Source of the DNA: Tenebrio molitor
Taxonomy: Eukaryota > Arthropoda > Insecta > Coleoptera > Tenebrionidae
Reading direction: 5' to 3'
Length of the DNA stretch: 64,000 bases
Assembly (NCBI RefSeq): GCF_963966145.1
Contig: NC_091052.1
Coordinates: 16,244,001 to 16,308,000, forward strand
Shown: piece by piece, positions 20,767 through 34,080 of the stretch
Numbering within the stretch: the stretch's first letter is position 1
How the letters are laid out: each line of letters opens with the position of its first letter
The notes under the pieces: model-generated
What the model saw: the letters and a program-made list of their open reading frames with translations, nothing else
The model's database searches: none
Told to the model about the DNA's origin: nothing
Position numbers and translations under genes: made by a program

Positions 20767-23700
20767 TCTGTCCTTTAATCCTTGCGGAAGATACTAAAAA
20801 TTGAAATGAAGTTATAATTGCTTTGTGAGGCGTCAATTTTTTTGAAAGACAAACCAAATCCAAGATTTTTCCTGTTCACCCTTCAGATGTACCAGAAGGG
20901 GCATTAATCAAAGGCAATTAGTGGAATTGCGGCGCACAGCACCTCGGTTTGATGATAATTGAAAACAGTGCGATATTTCAGAGATTGCATTAAGCTGTCC
21001 CACATAACACATTTGTTTCATTCGGCCGTAAAAACTGAACGAAGCGGGTGGCAGTAAATGTCAGGAGCACATTCAAGTTAAAAATTAAAACCCTGGCTGG
21101 TACTCTGATTTCTCGGCCATTTACTGGCTGAATAACGGCAACGACGCGTCCCTCTCCACCAAATGAAGATATACAGGCACAGTTGCTTCCACCACATGTG
21201 GAAATATTTAATTTGTGTTTGGGTAAATGTCACGAAAATATTTGAAGTTATAACCGTGTGTCTGTATATGTGTGTGTGTAAAATGCCCTACATTTTACGT
21301 GCTGCATGAACATCCCGGTCATAAATTACTTTATAAAATGCGCGTTATTATGTCCCTGTTTATTGGCTTATATTTTATCCATTATACGGACTGCTACTAA
21401 AATTTAAAGAGTCTTCTTTCCTGCTACGCTCTTTATGCGTCCACATTTTATTTTTTCCCCAAATCCTGCCCCACGTAATACATAGCCGCCGTCAAATAAT
21501 AAAGCAGCTGCAAACGACGGCACTGGATCATTTTGGAATTTTAACATCATAAACTAAAGACAGTTTCTGGTCGAATTTTCTTCGTGCCCTGTCGTAAAAC
21601 CTACGCTTGTAAAATTAAAACGACTGACAAATGAAATCTCGGATAAAGGATTTTTACACTCTTTACCTCAACAGTCGCCATCAATCTCTCCTGAATTTCT
21701 GTTACTCTTTGAATAAATGTCACTCACCGTCACCAATAACAAAACTGTCGTGCAGCTCCGACGTACTATACATTACAATTAACAATAATTCATTTGAAAT
21801 TCAGTTCGTGATAATAGCCTTCGATGATTAGCTGTATACACACACATATGTGTCTAAAGGGGGGTACGTCACGTGTTAGGGGTATTCAATACCCTTTTTC
21901 ACTTCCCAACAATGAGATTCTGTCGGTTCTCACCGCGCACTTTCATTATACGGCTTGACGGTGTGAAGTGGCCTCAGACGTGTCTCCGCACAGCAAAGAC
22001 CCCTTTCCAGTTAATGGATATGCTTTTTTGAATGCCTTATTAAAATTTCCGAGCAGCTGGAGATGAATGGCATGCAAATTGGTCCCATTTCATCGCTCTT
22101 CGATCCATTCTACCGCAATCGTCGTGGAGCCATCTCCTTCTTTGATACTGGCCGTGTTTTTGCGTGTTTTAAATCATAGATCCCCGTTTTCAATCCGAAG
22201 CGTTCGTACTGTTTGTTAAAAAACAATACAGTATTAAAGTAGGTCTGAAAATAGATCTCTGTGGGACTCATGGTTGTCGGTGGGTAATTTTCATTATTGT
22301 TGAGTTGTTTTCCCAAGATATGCAACCAGCATTTTGTTTGCGCGTAAGGGTTAGGGGTTGCGGTGTGATCGGAAACAGTACCGTAATAAAAGGAAGAGGG
22401 ATGTTACTTTTGTTGGCGTATCTATTTTGAAAAACAAGCGGCAGTATCGCGTTATTGTTTGTAGACAGTGCATTTTCTACATAGTGGAACATATAAAATT
22501 GGGGCGGGTTTTATGGATCTTTAAATCAAAGCCGCGTCACATCAAAATAAAATATGGTATCATATTGGCTACATAGAAAAGGCAGCTCCTCAATGTTTAT
22601 GGCCCGGGCCGGGAAATAAGCTGGCTGCTGGTGACGTTTATGAGATATGTATTTGCAAGCCCGTTTGCTGGTGCTGTAAATTTTGAATATGAAATGAACG
22701 ACGTCGGTGTTTACTCGACTTCATAAAGACACAGACCTTTAAGTAAACTGCTCGGTATAATGGCGTAATATTTCGATGCGATAAATTATTGGGCCCGCTC
22801 CGGCGGAAAAAATGTACACATATAGCCCAGTTTTTCATCTTTCTGTCTCCCCCCAAGTTTTATATTCAAGTTGGCAAGCTGAAAATTGAATCGTTTTATC
22901 ATGATTTTTATCGCGTCTGGAGAAAACAGCCCGAGAAAAAATTAAAACAAATCGTTGATGGCTTATCAACAGCTGCGAAAATCAACAACCGCCGCCCGTT
23001 TTGTATTTCTGGTTAAACGTTCATGTGCATGATTTCGTCATTAGTATTCATGTGTTCGTCATAACTCTTCCCCGCCGTTATGCGCCACTTAAAGACTTGT
23101 TTACAAATTAACGATGATGAGGGAGCAAGTTAAAGACATTACTACATGCCCCCTGTACTGTAAAAAAACTATTCAGTTGCGGGAGCGTCAACACAGTTTT
23201 CAACTTCACCTTGTATTCCGGGACGTATTTCTTTTCTTCACGTCGTGCTTGTTTCACCAGGATAATTTACGGCCTCGAAGGCAATAAAAGGATCAGCCAC
23301 ATATCGCTTATTTTTACACTCCATAATTTAACGTCTCCTTTCTTTTCGTTCCGCCGTAGACGGCAAGGCATATCTAAATCTTAATGCGGTTTATGTGGCA
23401 GAAAATTTGAAAATGCAACGCTCGCAAGGGCGATAAGTTTCCCGCAAATGAATTATCGCTTCAATTGTCGGTACAGAAAAAGTATTACATATCACTTGAG
23501 AAATATCGTTCTGAATTTTAATTTCGGCGGCAGAACAGGATCGCATTTCGCTACGGATTTATGGTTTTCTTTAATGGAACAAAGAAAATGAATTGAAAAA
23601 AATGTCACAAATAAATTTCGACTGCTAATGTTTTTTCGATACTTTCGGCTTAATGCTGGCAAATATTATCACCGAAAATGGATTTCGTATCGAAGTTTTT

Positions 23701-23867
23701 TTTGGTGCGGTGTAAAAAACTATTCTTAGTTGAGGGTTGAGGTCTTCAGTTTCTTCCTGTTTCGATGTAAATTGTTGGTTTTAATTTTTTTGCATGATCT
23801 TACTGAAAAGTATCTAGCTAAACATTTCCTTTGAAACAAACAACTTATCAAGGGTAACTCATGCATG
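20767..23867. promoter_or_regulatory. Long candidate regulatory island
   Basis: About 3 kb of mixed-composition DNA without TE termini, the longest such tract in the window. It includes a reverse TTTATGACCG (21316-21325), many AATTA/TTAATT cores and GC-richer patches near 22590 (GGCCCGGGCCGGG) and 22790. Short open frames (for example 21631-21831 +, 22110-22492 -, 22789-23016 +) carry no recognisable domain. A small TG-rich run occurs at about 21255-21280. Enhancer function is inferred. Confidence 0.3.
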
Positions 23868-24039
23868 TCGGGTGTTCATTTAAATTTCCGGTCCAAGTTT
23901 GCGTTGAAGAGTCGATTGTGAATGCACCACTCGTGTACAAACTTAAGATTGACAGCTGATTCTTGATCCGTAATCCGTAGTGTGTTCACAATCGAGTCTT
24001 CAACGCCAATTTTGACTGGAAATTTAAATGAACACGCGA
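23868..24039. mobile_element. CGGGTGTTCATTT MITE family, copy b (complete)
   Basis: Both arms are present. The left is TCGGGTGTTCATTTAAAT then tccggtccaagtttgcg and ttgaagagtcgattgtgaa. The right is the reverse complement ending AAATTTAAATGAACAC then gcga. The arms are about 60 bp and enclose a short asymmetric core that includes a degraded form of the family's atcagctgtttaaatc motif. Confidence 0.85.
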
Positions 24040-25012
24040 TATTATACTATACTACTACTATACTACTTATCATGGAAAATACCGCCCGAGCGAAAGCACC
24101 CACTTCTAATCAATTTAAAATTCTCAAAAAAATTAGGAATGATTGTGTATTACTGCAGAACAATCTTTAAAAATTTCAAAATTTTTAATGAAACAGGTAA
24201 AAATTTCGTTTTAATTCAATAACCGCTACATTAATATACGTAATTTTTCAGTGAGAGTCCTTTCAAAAATTTGCTGTCATTAAAATCACGAAAACATCAC
24301 AGGTTTTTGAAATAAATGGAATTTGACATTAAAGTGCAAAATTTAGCTATGATTTATATTATTAAATTGGGCGGTCAGTTCCACAAAAGAAGTTGACGTA
24401 GATTGTTTATGGTACCCTTTACGGGCTTAAGAATTACTAGAAAAATTGTCAACAGATGTTTCCCAACAATGAGATAGGTATTTATTTATGACACTGTAGC
24501 TGTAAATCTTGGTAATTTTTCGCTCTTAATGTTAAAGTTGGAATAATTCAAAAACGAATTATTTTCTTTTGATGCGAATTTCATAAATGTGTTCTTTGAA
24601 TGAATTGTGAATTATGAGCCTGTACGAAAAAAAATGTTATGGCTTTGAATGAAGTGATAACGGAAAATTGATTGCACACATTTGAAGTCTTATATCAAGC
24701 GAATGGAACCCTAAAGTTTCCTAATTTTTATTAATTTTTTTAATAGGGTTAATCGTGCGTGCGGTAAAACTTGACTCACCCGGTACAAGACCCAGAAATA
24801 GTGAATATACATATTTTGATGAAACAGTAATTAGGTGTTAACTGTTAACTAAAGATAAAATGATGATAATTTGAAAGAAATACCTAAAGAAATACCTGAA
24901 GAAAATACCCGTATCTTTTAGATTATTCTTATCCGAACATGCATTTCTTTTTATTCTTGACGATCAGTTATCATCAATAACTTCAATATATCGCAGGATT
25001 TAAAGCTATACT
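24040..25012. other. AT-rich intergenic DNA, nothing recognised
   Basis: Dense stops and no terminal repeats. Short frames at 24028-24222 overlap each other and have no signature. Confidence 0.4.
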
Positions 25013-25195
25013 ATGCCTCGAGTACGAAGACGGGCCTATTAGGAGCACGTAGCTCAATTTGAAAGAGGCCGCATTATCGGCATGCGAGAAGCAGGTCTTT
25101 CCTATAGATTGTAAAACAATCGCTCATTGTGTGGGACGAAATGTGGCCACTGTGTTACGGTGTTGTCGTGTCTGGTTTGAAGACCAATGCTAGCG
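25013..25195 (+). pseudogene. Tc1-type transposase N-terminal fragment
   Basis: The frame starts MPRVRRRAY, hits a stop, then reads EHVAQFERGRIIGMREAG and LSYR, and after a 2-nt shift continues TIAHCVGRNVATVLRC with VWFED. This is the first helix-turn-helix of an insect Tc1-like transposase (pattern FERGRIxGxREAGxSYRxIAxxVGR). The remainder of the protein, including the DDE domain, is not found downstream, and no terminal repeats are recognisable, so this is an isolated fragment. Confidence 0.8.
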
Positions 25196-26160
25196 AAACT
25201 TTCACCGTTTTATCTTAGTTATGGCCCAATTATTCTACAAAGTTTCATCAAAATATACTACATATTTCTGGGTGTTGGATTTTCCATGATAAGTACATAG
25301 TATATTTTCACCAAGCTGTTGACGTTTAGTTTTTTAAAATTATTCACATCAATCTATGTATTGTACCTATTTCATAACATCGTGAGGAGATGTCACCAAA
25401 TATTTTTTCCAATAATGAATGTTCTCTTCTGCGCCCCTAGACATCTATGTGATGATATTTTTGTGACCCCCATTTATCTGATTTGTCCTCATTTGACCAT
25501 ATGGGGGACATGACCGGAAGACGAGGTAGTGACTTATCCCACCCTCCGGATACCATAATAATTGATTATCGACTGTGGCTCGTAATTGGTGAAGTTGACA
25601 GTACTGTGTATATTGTACATATATTGTTTTTAATTTTGTTGTCATATATTTTAAATAATGATGTGTTAATTTTATTTAAATATTCATTTTATAATAATTT
25701 TGGTCAAGTTCGACGCATTTGATTTAAATGATAAAAAATTAATACAACTGGTGTAATAAAAAATTAATAATTAATTTTTTCAAATCTACATGTTTAATAC
25801 GAAAGGGTCGTAACTTTACGTGGAACACTTTTAATTTATTATATGAGCTAATTTATATTTCATTAAAACAGCCATTAAAATGTCAATTAAAATAGCGGGA
25901 TGTACATATTTATAAAATAATTAATTATAAAACAGTAGTTTTTTTAAACTAGTGTCTGCCATAGCGGATCCGTACATTAAAAATTACAGATAACTTTTAT
26001 TGTAATTTACAATCTATATGCAAAGTCCGGTGGTGGTGTTTCCTGTAATACCGTTTTAAAATTAATATTCATTGTAATATGATATTTTATACTGGTGGTT
26101 ATACATAGCATCCATATGCATTAAATTTGCAATCTGATTACAAATACGGGATTATTAAAA
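25196..26160. other. AT-rich intergenic DNA, nothing recognised
   Basis: Mostly AT-rich with long T/A runs. Frames at 25319-25722 have no domain signature. The DNA just after 25195 may be remnant of the Tc1 element, but I cannot show it. Confidence 0.4.
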
Positions 26161-27018
26161 AAATATTTGCTCGTCGATACCTATTTGCCGAACCTTCACT
26201 CTGAATTTAATTAATTCACAGTGTAATTTGACAAGTTGACATCGTCGGGTGAATATTCAAATATCGACGGATCGTTGGCTATTTTTTATAAAACGTGTCG
26301 TAAAACATTATTAATGCGTTTTCGAAGGTATTAATAATTCTTCGAAGCTCCAAAGCAAAAGTCACATATTTCATTTTCCCCCTGACACTTTGCGTTTCGT
26401 ATTGCAATGCAGCTTGTAAAGAACTTACCGAAGCAAGAAAATTAATGATGCCATTTGAGCTATTGATTGTATAGAGCTTTTAATAACATCGGGTCGTGCT
26501 TTACAACTCAGTAAATTGGTACTTGGAGTTGATATATTGTTCTCTATAAATCTCGGAGCTAAAATGTAAGCGTGCAAATACCGGTAAATTACTGCCTTGG
26601 TGTACCGAGAATTCACTCATTCATATCGATCACTTTATTTCGTAATTGAGTTTAATGTTGTTCACAGTCATCAGATCGACCTCAAGAAAGGATTACCAAT
26701 ATCACTTTTAACGGCAAAAAGAAACACGCCAATTGTGTCCACCACACTTATTTTTAGTAAATGAAACAACTACCGCAAGATGTTGCCTGAGTTTCTATCT
26801 TGTAACGCGATAATTCCCAAACTTTTTTACAGTGTGATTTTTCGTACGATTTTTTTTTTGCCAATCCAGGGATAGGATTAATGAAACTTCTTAGTTTCTG
26901 GCTAAATGTCCTTAAAGAAAAAACTAGTTTTCATATTTCTGGAAATTGAAATAAAAAATATTTTTATTTTAAATTCAATATGGAGATAAACACAGACAAG
27001 GCTAAGACCCTTGTGGTC

Positions 27019-27322
27019 GGTAACCAATTAAACGACTGTATATACCAAGTATACATATGTGTAGGTACGAGAAATGATGAGGTATACTCTGTTTTTGAGC
27101 CCGATGCCGCTAAGCCATAAAATGACCGAAGCGCTAACAGGTTCCAGTGCGTCCAAAACATTTCATTTGGTATTAAATTGTTACAATCCAACTTTTTGCA
27201 TTTCCTGCTCTAAAGAAATTTGCTTGTGCGTGTGTTAAGCGTGATTATTATTGATTTATGATAACCCGGTTTTACGGCTTACCGGCATCGAACTCAGAAA
27301 CAGAGTTTGTTTTCTTGTTGGT
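27019..27322. mobile_element. Small repeat with GGTAACCAA / TTGGTTACT ends
   Basis: Begins ggtaaccaattaaacgac with aagtatacatatg following and ends ttgttttcttgttggtta; a shorter relative is at 10283-10397. The outer 9-10 bases are inverted repeats. It contains no coding sequence. Boundaries and class are tentative. Confidence 0.45.
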
Positions 27323-28535
27323 TACTGTGCATGTATAGGTGTTTGTTTTTTCATCTAAGTAGATGTTCATAAAAATTGTATGAAAAATCATACTTCCTAT
27401 TTGTTAACAGGTAAACACATCTGCATCCAAACTTCCTTCCTTATCGCTCCCCATGTATTTAGATATTTTCGAAATCGAAAAGCGGGGAGAATCCGTGGGT
27501 TAGTGTAAATAATGAATATTTAAATGTCAAAATGGTCCGTTGCACAAAGTTGCTTTTTCCCGTTGTATCTTCCTGTGAATGCAGCTAATTCGAATCTCTG
27601 GCTCGAGGGACCGGGATATGCGAACGATGGCTCTGGTCTGGCAACTCTCCCGGTATATATAAATATTAAACATCAAATTTGTCTGGATTCCATTTCCGAT
27701 TAATCAAAACGTGCATTGACAGACTTTGATGATAGAATGAAAATATGATGGTATGACCGCGATTAATTATCACACATCAAAGCTGCATTATATCGGTGTG
27801 TTTTTGACATTCAACCACTACGGCGACTGCATTGGAATCACCACATCAATATACTGCATTTAAATAATGGAATTTATTAATATAAAATAGACGGAGGCCG
27901 ATGCGTTCACGTTGTAATCACTAAATCAGACCGGGATCAATTTGCAAACTACAAAACCGGAACTAACCCTATGTCCGGGCATCATGCATAATATATCATG
28001 AACGCTGAAGGGATGTCTCGTTCAGTCAGTCATTGGCCCTCTCTTTGTTTTGCTTCAAACAGACGGTAATGCATCCACTCGACAAAAATCCCAGGGGAAG
28101 ATGTAAAAATCAATTTTGAGAAATAACAGATTTTAGAGTTGTTGTACTTATTGCAAAAAATCTTATTGAATCGCTGTAGTTAAAATTTGTTTGACTCATC
28201 GTGACCGACCATCATTAATTATCGAATAATAATTTTGTGCGGTTTTGTAAACAGAATCAGGCAACTCATAAATATAGGAATGAGATTTTGTAAGGGTGAA
28301 TTATATGGGGTGACGGGTAGTAATGGCAGGGTAGACATGACTTTGATAAATGGAGCTAAGTGTTTAATAGACTAATCGATATAATACTAGCGTGTGGTTT
28401 GAGTGGCAGCGCCAGTAATTATTGTCGGCCTTTTGGCTCCGACAGACTGACGCGACCACCACCACCGCTGCAAATTCCTCGAAGAAAAGTCAGCACAAAG
28501 TAATACGTTAACGATATTTTATAATTAGATAAAAT

Positions 28536-28562
28536 CGCGCAGACGAGTTGTTTGTCTGCGCG
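28536..28562. repeat. Perfect 9-bp hairpin
   Basis: CGCGCAGAC and GTCTGCGCG flank a 9-nt loop. GC-rich palindromes of this strength are rare in the surrounding sequence. It is too short for a standard pre-miRNA. Confidence 0.7.
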
Positions 28563-28900
28563 ACTATTCTCCAGGGTGTTTGTAAACTTTGAAATTATAA
28601 AGCGATAATACGACGAGATACTCCTCTAATCCATTCGGTACCAAATTATGACCGAAGACAGAGCACGGTGGGCATATGCATATAGATGTAGTTATTATGT
28701 AAACAAAACGCTTAGGCGTGTGGGCAGCACACCTACACAAAACACGCCCCGAACCTTTAACCCCAGCCAAAGATGCAATCCGGGATGTATTTGTCACGAA
28801 GTACGGTCGTGTAACGGCAATTTAAATGCAGATAGATACAAACACAATGCGTTCCATAAGTGTTTACAAGTAATCACAGACCGATAGGCTCCCAGTGGGA

Positions 28901-30163
28901 CTCTGGTTTTTGAAAAATCGAGCGAGGGCGCCACCCGCAAATATTCAATGGGTATTTCTGTTTTCATCCGAGATAAAACAATCCTAAACGCAATATTTAT
29001 TACACTTTCTGTAATATTTTTTTTTTCTGCTCGTTTTTTCTTTGAAAAATAAAAATATGAATATCAGGATTGTTTTCCATGGTATATCTAATGCTATTTT
29101 ATTTATTTATTTTTGCGATTACTATTAAGTGCATTCTAGCATGAGGCACATCTCAGAAAAATAATCTCTTTCAAAATCGGAATTAAAAAATATACATACC
29201 AAGCTATTTGAAAGAACAAAATTGACTGTCATCTGACCTTGAATGACTTAAAAAAATAAATAAATCTATGTTGTGCTTATAGTGTTTTTAAAGTGATTTA
29301 TTCCAGGTTTTGTTTTATTTAAATCGAGCTATAAATAACGGAGATATGGCTTGCGGCGTTTTTTAGGAAATAGCCTGTATTATCGGGCGTTCAAATGAAA
29401 TCATGGGCTGGGAAGACGTTGGAAACCGTCAGTTCTTTTGCTTTTTAAAAGTGTAAATTGACAGTTGTAATTAAAGCATGTTGACAGTTAACCCAAAATT
29501 TATAAACAAAAAATCTTTGCGTTTTTTTCTTTCTTTGCAATGTTTTACATTAAACCCTTGAAAACAAACACGTTCAATCATAATTATATCGATTAAATTT
29601 AAACAAATGGCATTTGTGTCAAACGGCGCGAAATTCAAACTTTACAGTGTTCCAAATGGTTTACATTTTTCAACGCTACTCAGCCCAGGTTTTCATTTGA
29701 ACGGATGATATCATTTTGAGACATTCTTTTTACAATACCATAATGTTATAATTGTCTCTATAATAATAATAATAATCTCAAAGGAAACTGGCTACAAAAT
29801 ATGTCTCCCATGGATCCTAAATACTCGTACAATGAAAAACATCTCACCACAATACCAAAAAAAAAATTTTACCTTTTAATAAAAATAAAGTTGGGCATGT
29901 GCTCCATCACTGAATTCACAAAAAAATACTCTTTTGAAAATATAAAATTTGACCCCCGGTGCCAGTTAAAAAAATTCAAGTTAGCCTTGTGTCTTCACAA
30001 TAAATGACGTTAGAAAATTGAAAAAAATCTCAGATGATAGAATTTAAACACTTCTAATTGCGTGTCACATTTAAACGAGCTCTGCTAAATCGTTCTGAAA
30101 ATATTTAGCTGTATTCATATTTTTTAGCGATCCTGTACCTATATCTAAACAAATGTACCTAAA
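28901..30163. other. AT-rich intergenic DNA, nothing recognised
   Basis: Contains a short run of ATTT units near 29100-29115 and an ATA run near 29760. The plus frame 29801-30007 is lysine-rich and AT-driven with no domain. Confidence 0.4.
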
Positions 30164-30328
30164 GCTCAATCTATAAAAGATTTCTGGGATATATTGTCTA
30201 GGTCGGTTGACAGTAATGGATGGGAAACAAAAACAGAGAAAGAATTACGAATTGAGATTAAGAAAACAATTAGAGAAATTGACATAACTATTGTCCAATA
30301 TATCATGCGTATGGTTAGAAGTAGGTAA
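30164..30328 (+). pseudogene. Tc1/mariner transposase C-terminal fragment
   Basis: The frame reads AQSIKDFWDILSRSVDSNG then WETKTEKELRIEIKKTI and VQYIMRMV before a stop. The pattern (A)xxIxDFWxxLxxxVxxxGWEAK, followed by a helical Leu/Ile-rich segment, is the C-terminal tail of a group of insect Tc1/mariner transposases, just after the last catalytic acidic residue. No DDE domain precedes it. The stop coincides with AGGTAAGT, which also looks like a splice donor; in a dead fragment this is probably chance. Confidence 0.65.
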
Positions 30329-31035
30329 GTGAAGAAAAATTGAAAAGGGTCCCGCTTTTTATTTTTATTGCAAAAATTGAAGGTGTACTAAAGAAATGTT
30401 GTTATGTAAGCTGGTTTAATAACATTTTCTCATTTTTATTTTTTTACAATAGCTCTTAATCCCCCTTATATCATTTAATCCTTGTAAAGGTCAAAGATTG
30501 TTGTATATAAGTGGTAAAGAAATTGTTAAATGCTTTAAAATGATATATAACTCGACCCATGTTCCCTATAATAATTCTCCAAAGGGCGACCACTCTGGTC
30601 GTGAGGATAAAGTTCTCTGCTGAATTTCTTACTATTAGGTGTCCCCCTCGATGTCAAAATTGACCAGTGTCGATGTTTCTCACGTAAGACTGTAGTTTTA
30701 CACATAACCCGGATGAATATTCTTGTTGGGCCACCCTTTTTATCACTGTGGGCTTAAAAATATACATTCAAATGTTATTATTTTCACAAATTCAGTAGTT
30801 TTTAGTAATTGAACATGATACACCTTACTTGAATAGGAGATGAAATCAAAAGTGGTGTCACTTTAAAAACGAAAACAGGACGTCTTAGACTATCTATTAC
30901 ATAGTCAAAAGGTGGAATTAAAATAGTCTTCTGGGAATTTTGAAAAACAAACCACAATTTTGCCTTTGAGGTTCGGAAACATTGTCATGAATTATAAAAC
31001 AAAGTAACAAAGTTTCAAAGTGTACATAAAAATGC
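30329..31035. other. AT-rich intergenic DNA, nothing recognised
   Basis: The first 100 bases may still be decayed transposase. The rest shows no repeat ends or coding signature. Confidence 0.4.
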
Positions 31036-31130
31036 CTTGTTTATGTTTTTACTCTGCAGACTAACGAGTGGTGCGTTCACAATCGACCCTTCAACGCCAA
31101 CTTTGAGAATAAATTTAAATGAACACCCGA
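31036..31130. mobile_element. CGGGTGTTCATTT MITE family, copy c (one arm)
   Basis: Keeps the interior end (actctgcagactaacgag) and the right arm (tggtgcgttcacaatcga, then caacgccaactttgag and taaatttaaatgaacacc). The left arm is absent. Confidence 0.75.
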
Positions 31131-32778
31131 TATTTGGCAATCATTGCTAACACGGGTCTTTGCAAGTTAAACACATTCTTTTAAATAAAAGTTAAATGCA
31201 ACGAGAAATCTAGAAAACCTAACCTCTATTTCAGTCATTGTAAAACGATTCGCGAAGCTTAAATCCTACATGCGCTGCCACATAATTTCTTGATGATTTA
31301 TTTTACGATAGCCATAAATTAAGCGAAAGGTCGATTCTAATTTAAGCCGTAAAGAATTTTGATGTCGACTTTTTAATTAAATATGTTTGTGACACGTACA
31401 TGGTAAAAACTTTCTTTTTATCAGGGCAACTAATAAAAGTCTTAATATAACTCCATTTGTGTCAGCTGATTTACGAGCCGTAATTGCATGTGGTGCCGCA
31501 ATTCAGCCTCTGTCGCTTGAATCGACGATTATAAGTTAGCTGGTGCGTGAGCAAAATAAAATACATACATCATAATAATAATTCTTTTAATATATATCGC
31601 TCGAAATTGATCTAGAAGGTCGTGCTGAATACGAGAGGAGGGTGCATGTTTCACGTTATGTTCATGGCAAACGATAAAGGGTGTCGAGCAACCCCCACTG
31701 AATAAATTTATGGAGGGTGTTATTATTTTTATTGCATTGTTAAATCAGCGAGCATTTTTCAATCAACGTTTAGGCAATGAATAAGAAATCTACAATTTTT
31801 TGCCAGATGAAGGAGGAAATGGGATTAATTTTTATTCCATTAGGGGCGCGTGCCTTTTTTCACAAGCAGAAGTCTGTTCTTGCAAAAGGGGGACACCCGT
31901 TTTAGTATTTCAGCCAGATCTAATAAGATTTGCTACTCCCTCTTTTTCCTTTGCAGTAGTACAAAATATTAACTTTATTTTGAAAATGTAATGTAAAATT
32001 AAAACAGTAATGTATTGACTCTTCGGTAGTAAATATTAACAAACCACATTCTGCATGGGGGAAGGTGGGGCAAGACGATGCTGTCAACCTTTAACATAGA
32101 ATAAAACAAAGGTTTCTGAGATCAAGAGTCATATTCGTTTACTAAATAAACTTTGGCAATAAATCTTCCAAGTTTCTATTTAAAAAAGTACAGTTAACAT
32201 ATCCAAGAAATATGTAATACAAAAAAGTTATTGCAGGTTACTGCAGATCTTTTTAAATTCAAATCGCAATATCACGCAAAACATGCTTTCACGAGTCAAA
32301 AAAAAGAGATTCTCATCTTAATATGTGATACACTGTGCATTACAAACACCTGCAATCACTTCCAAAGTTTAACATTTTAATAACTCTGCCGCTCGTAACG
32401 TGAAGAGCGAAATTAATAACGAATTCGCGGAAAATGGTATTTCTGGCTCTAGCGCAACGAAACTTCCTCCTTTTGATGGCATTTATACGACTTAGAACGG
32501 CGAGGGCAACAAATCTAATGTGTGTAATCAATTGCGGATGGTCCTTTTTAATCGTATGATATTACGGGTACCCCATCTTACCCCACCGACCCTTGTAAAT
32601 TCTGAAATTAACCTCTGTCAGTAGATTTTTGTTTCTAAATAAAGAAATCATAAACCGATGATTTTAATATCTATACGATGATGTAGAGATATTATTTGAA
32701 AAATATCGTAGGAAAAAAGAAGGAAGTCAGAAGTAGACTATGTAATTTTTTTTTATTATACCTATTCTGAAATATGTA
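31131..32778. other. Intergenic DNA, no supported feature
   Basis: AT-rich overall with a somewhat more balanced patch around 31420-31720. Small frames (31800-31991 +, 32340-32531 -) have no signature. I see no terminal repeats. Confidence 0.35.
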
Positions 32779-32952
32779 TTGGGTCTTCATTTAAATTTCC
32801 GGTCAAAGTTGGCCTTGAAGAGTCGATTGTAAACGCACTACGGATTACGGATCACGGATCAGCTGTTTAAATCTTACGTTTTTACACGAGTGGTGCGTTC
32901 ACAATCGACTCTTTAGGGCCAACTTTCAGCGGAAATTTAAATGAACATCCGA
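32779..32952. mobile_element. CGGGTGTTCATTT MITE family, copy d (complete)
   Basis: The left arm ttgggtcttcatttaaat with tccggtcaaagttggc and the right arm ending ggaaatttaaatgaacat with ccgat form about 60-bp TIRs. The core keeps cacggatcagctgtttaaat, the family's most recognisable internal string. About 174 bp in total. Confidence 0.85.
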
Positions 32953-34080
32953 TAGTTGTAACGACATTTTAGATTTAGATTGTATTGGTGATAGTGATTC
33001 TAAAGCAGTATAATGTTAATTTCGTGTACAAGATTTTAAATTCAAATTTTTCCTTAATTTTCATCCTCACTTCAAAGTATCAGTTACCTAAATATTTCCG
33101 ACGTATCTCGATAGCCGTGTGGTTTAGGTTTGTCAGACATGCCGTCAACTTAACTTGATCATAATGTAGTTTTAATAGTCGAGCTGTTGGGCATAATTTG
33201 TAGGCCGGAAGAATTCGATACTTCTTCAGAGTGGCCGCCGGAGGGTGATCTGTGTCCAGAATGGAGCGGCTGGTAAAGTCAACGATCCAAACAAATAACC
33301 TAACCTTTACAATTAGCCGGTAAAAGATTGATGGGGCGATATTTCTCCAAGTTAAAAAGATCGAAGACCATTCGTCGGCCGACAAAGCCTCGTCGCAGTC
33401 GTGTTAATTTCATAGTCGTCAGACGGCATTTCGATCTGGTTCCTGGTAAAAAGCCGCCCCAGTCCTGTCACTCATCCGTCGTCGACGACAATGACAATAC
33501 AAACAAGAAGTTTTGAAAAGAAGGCCGCGTAATCCGCGTTTACAAATACTCGAGATAAATCACCCTAATCCAGGGCGGCTATCATTAGGGCCCCTCATGG
33601 ACGACGCATGTTTATAACGCGTAGCGGATTACATGTTTTATTCGACAAAGGACGGTAATACAATATCGGGCGGCAGATTTGAGCGGCGGAACAGCTTGTT
33701 GAATGCGAGTGTCAATGCGCAACATGCTGACAGGCGGACAAAGGAGCGGTTTTCCAGGGTGATGAACTAAGCACCTCGTGTAACCGCATCCTCATGAACG
33801 GCCCCGCCATCTGTCCCCCTTGTACGATTCGTAACAAGACCGATTTTTCCTGGGGTTTGCCCGACATGCAATCTTCGAACGGGTTGGGTGCCACAGACGA
33901 CAATGCCACCGATCGTAATCTAATATGACAGCTTCCGACCGACCATGTTCGACGTAAGTGGAGCTGATTACCTGAGAATGGCATAAAAGGTTGGGAGGGA
34001 ATCGGTTCTGCTGACAGGATGGGACCTTGCAAACTTCCTTGTTGACAACCGCCCGCTCGAATGCAAACAATGTATCAGAA
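32953..34080. promoter_or_regulatory. Candidate regulatory island
   Basis: From about 33080 to 34080 the sequence is GC-balanced with few stops, so open frames of 62-106 codons appear on both strands (33080-33385 -, 33328-33516 +, 33712-34070 -). Overlapping frames and the lack of any domain argue against coding. A regulatory role is inferred. Confidence 0.25.

Larger units (their letters stand above)
26161..28900. promoter_or_regulatory. Candidate regulatory island, partly interrupted by a repeat
   Basis: Mixed-composition DNA with many AATTA cores. It includes a TGTGGTTT Runx-like core (28393-28400), a CACCACCACC run (28457-28466) and ATTATGACCG (28645-28654). A repeat at 27019-27322 interrupts it, and a perfect small hairpin lies at 28536-28562. 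The plus frame 28648-28887 and the minus frame 28564-28797 overlap antisense and show no family signature. Confidence 0.3.

Noticed and set aside
30320..30328. AGGTAAGT splice donor after the Tc1-type fragment
   Set aside because: The fragment is a decayed transposase tail with a stop at the same place and no acceptor or downstream exon could be identified.
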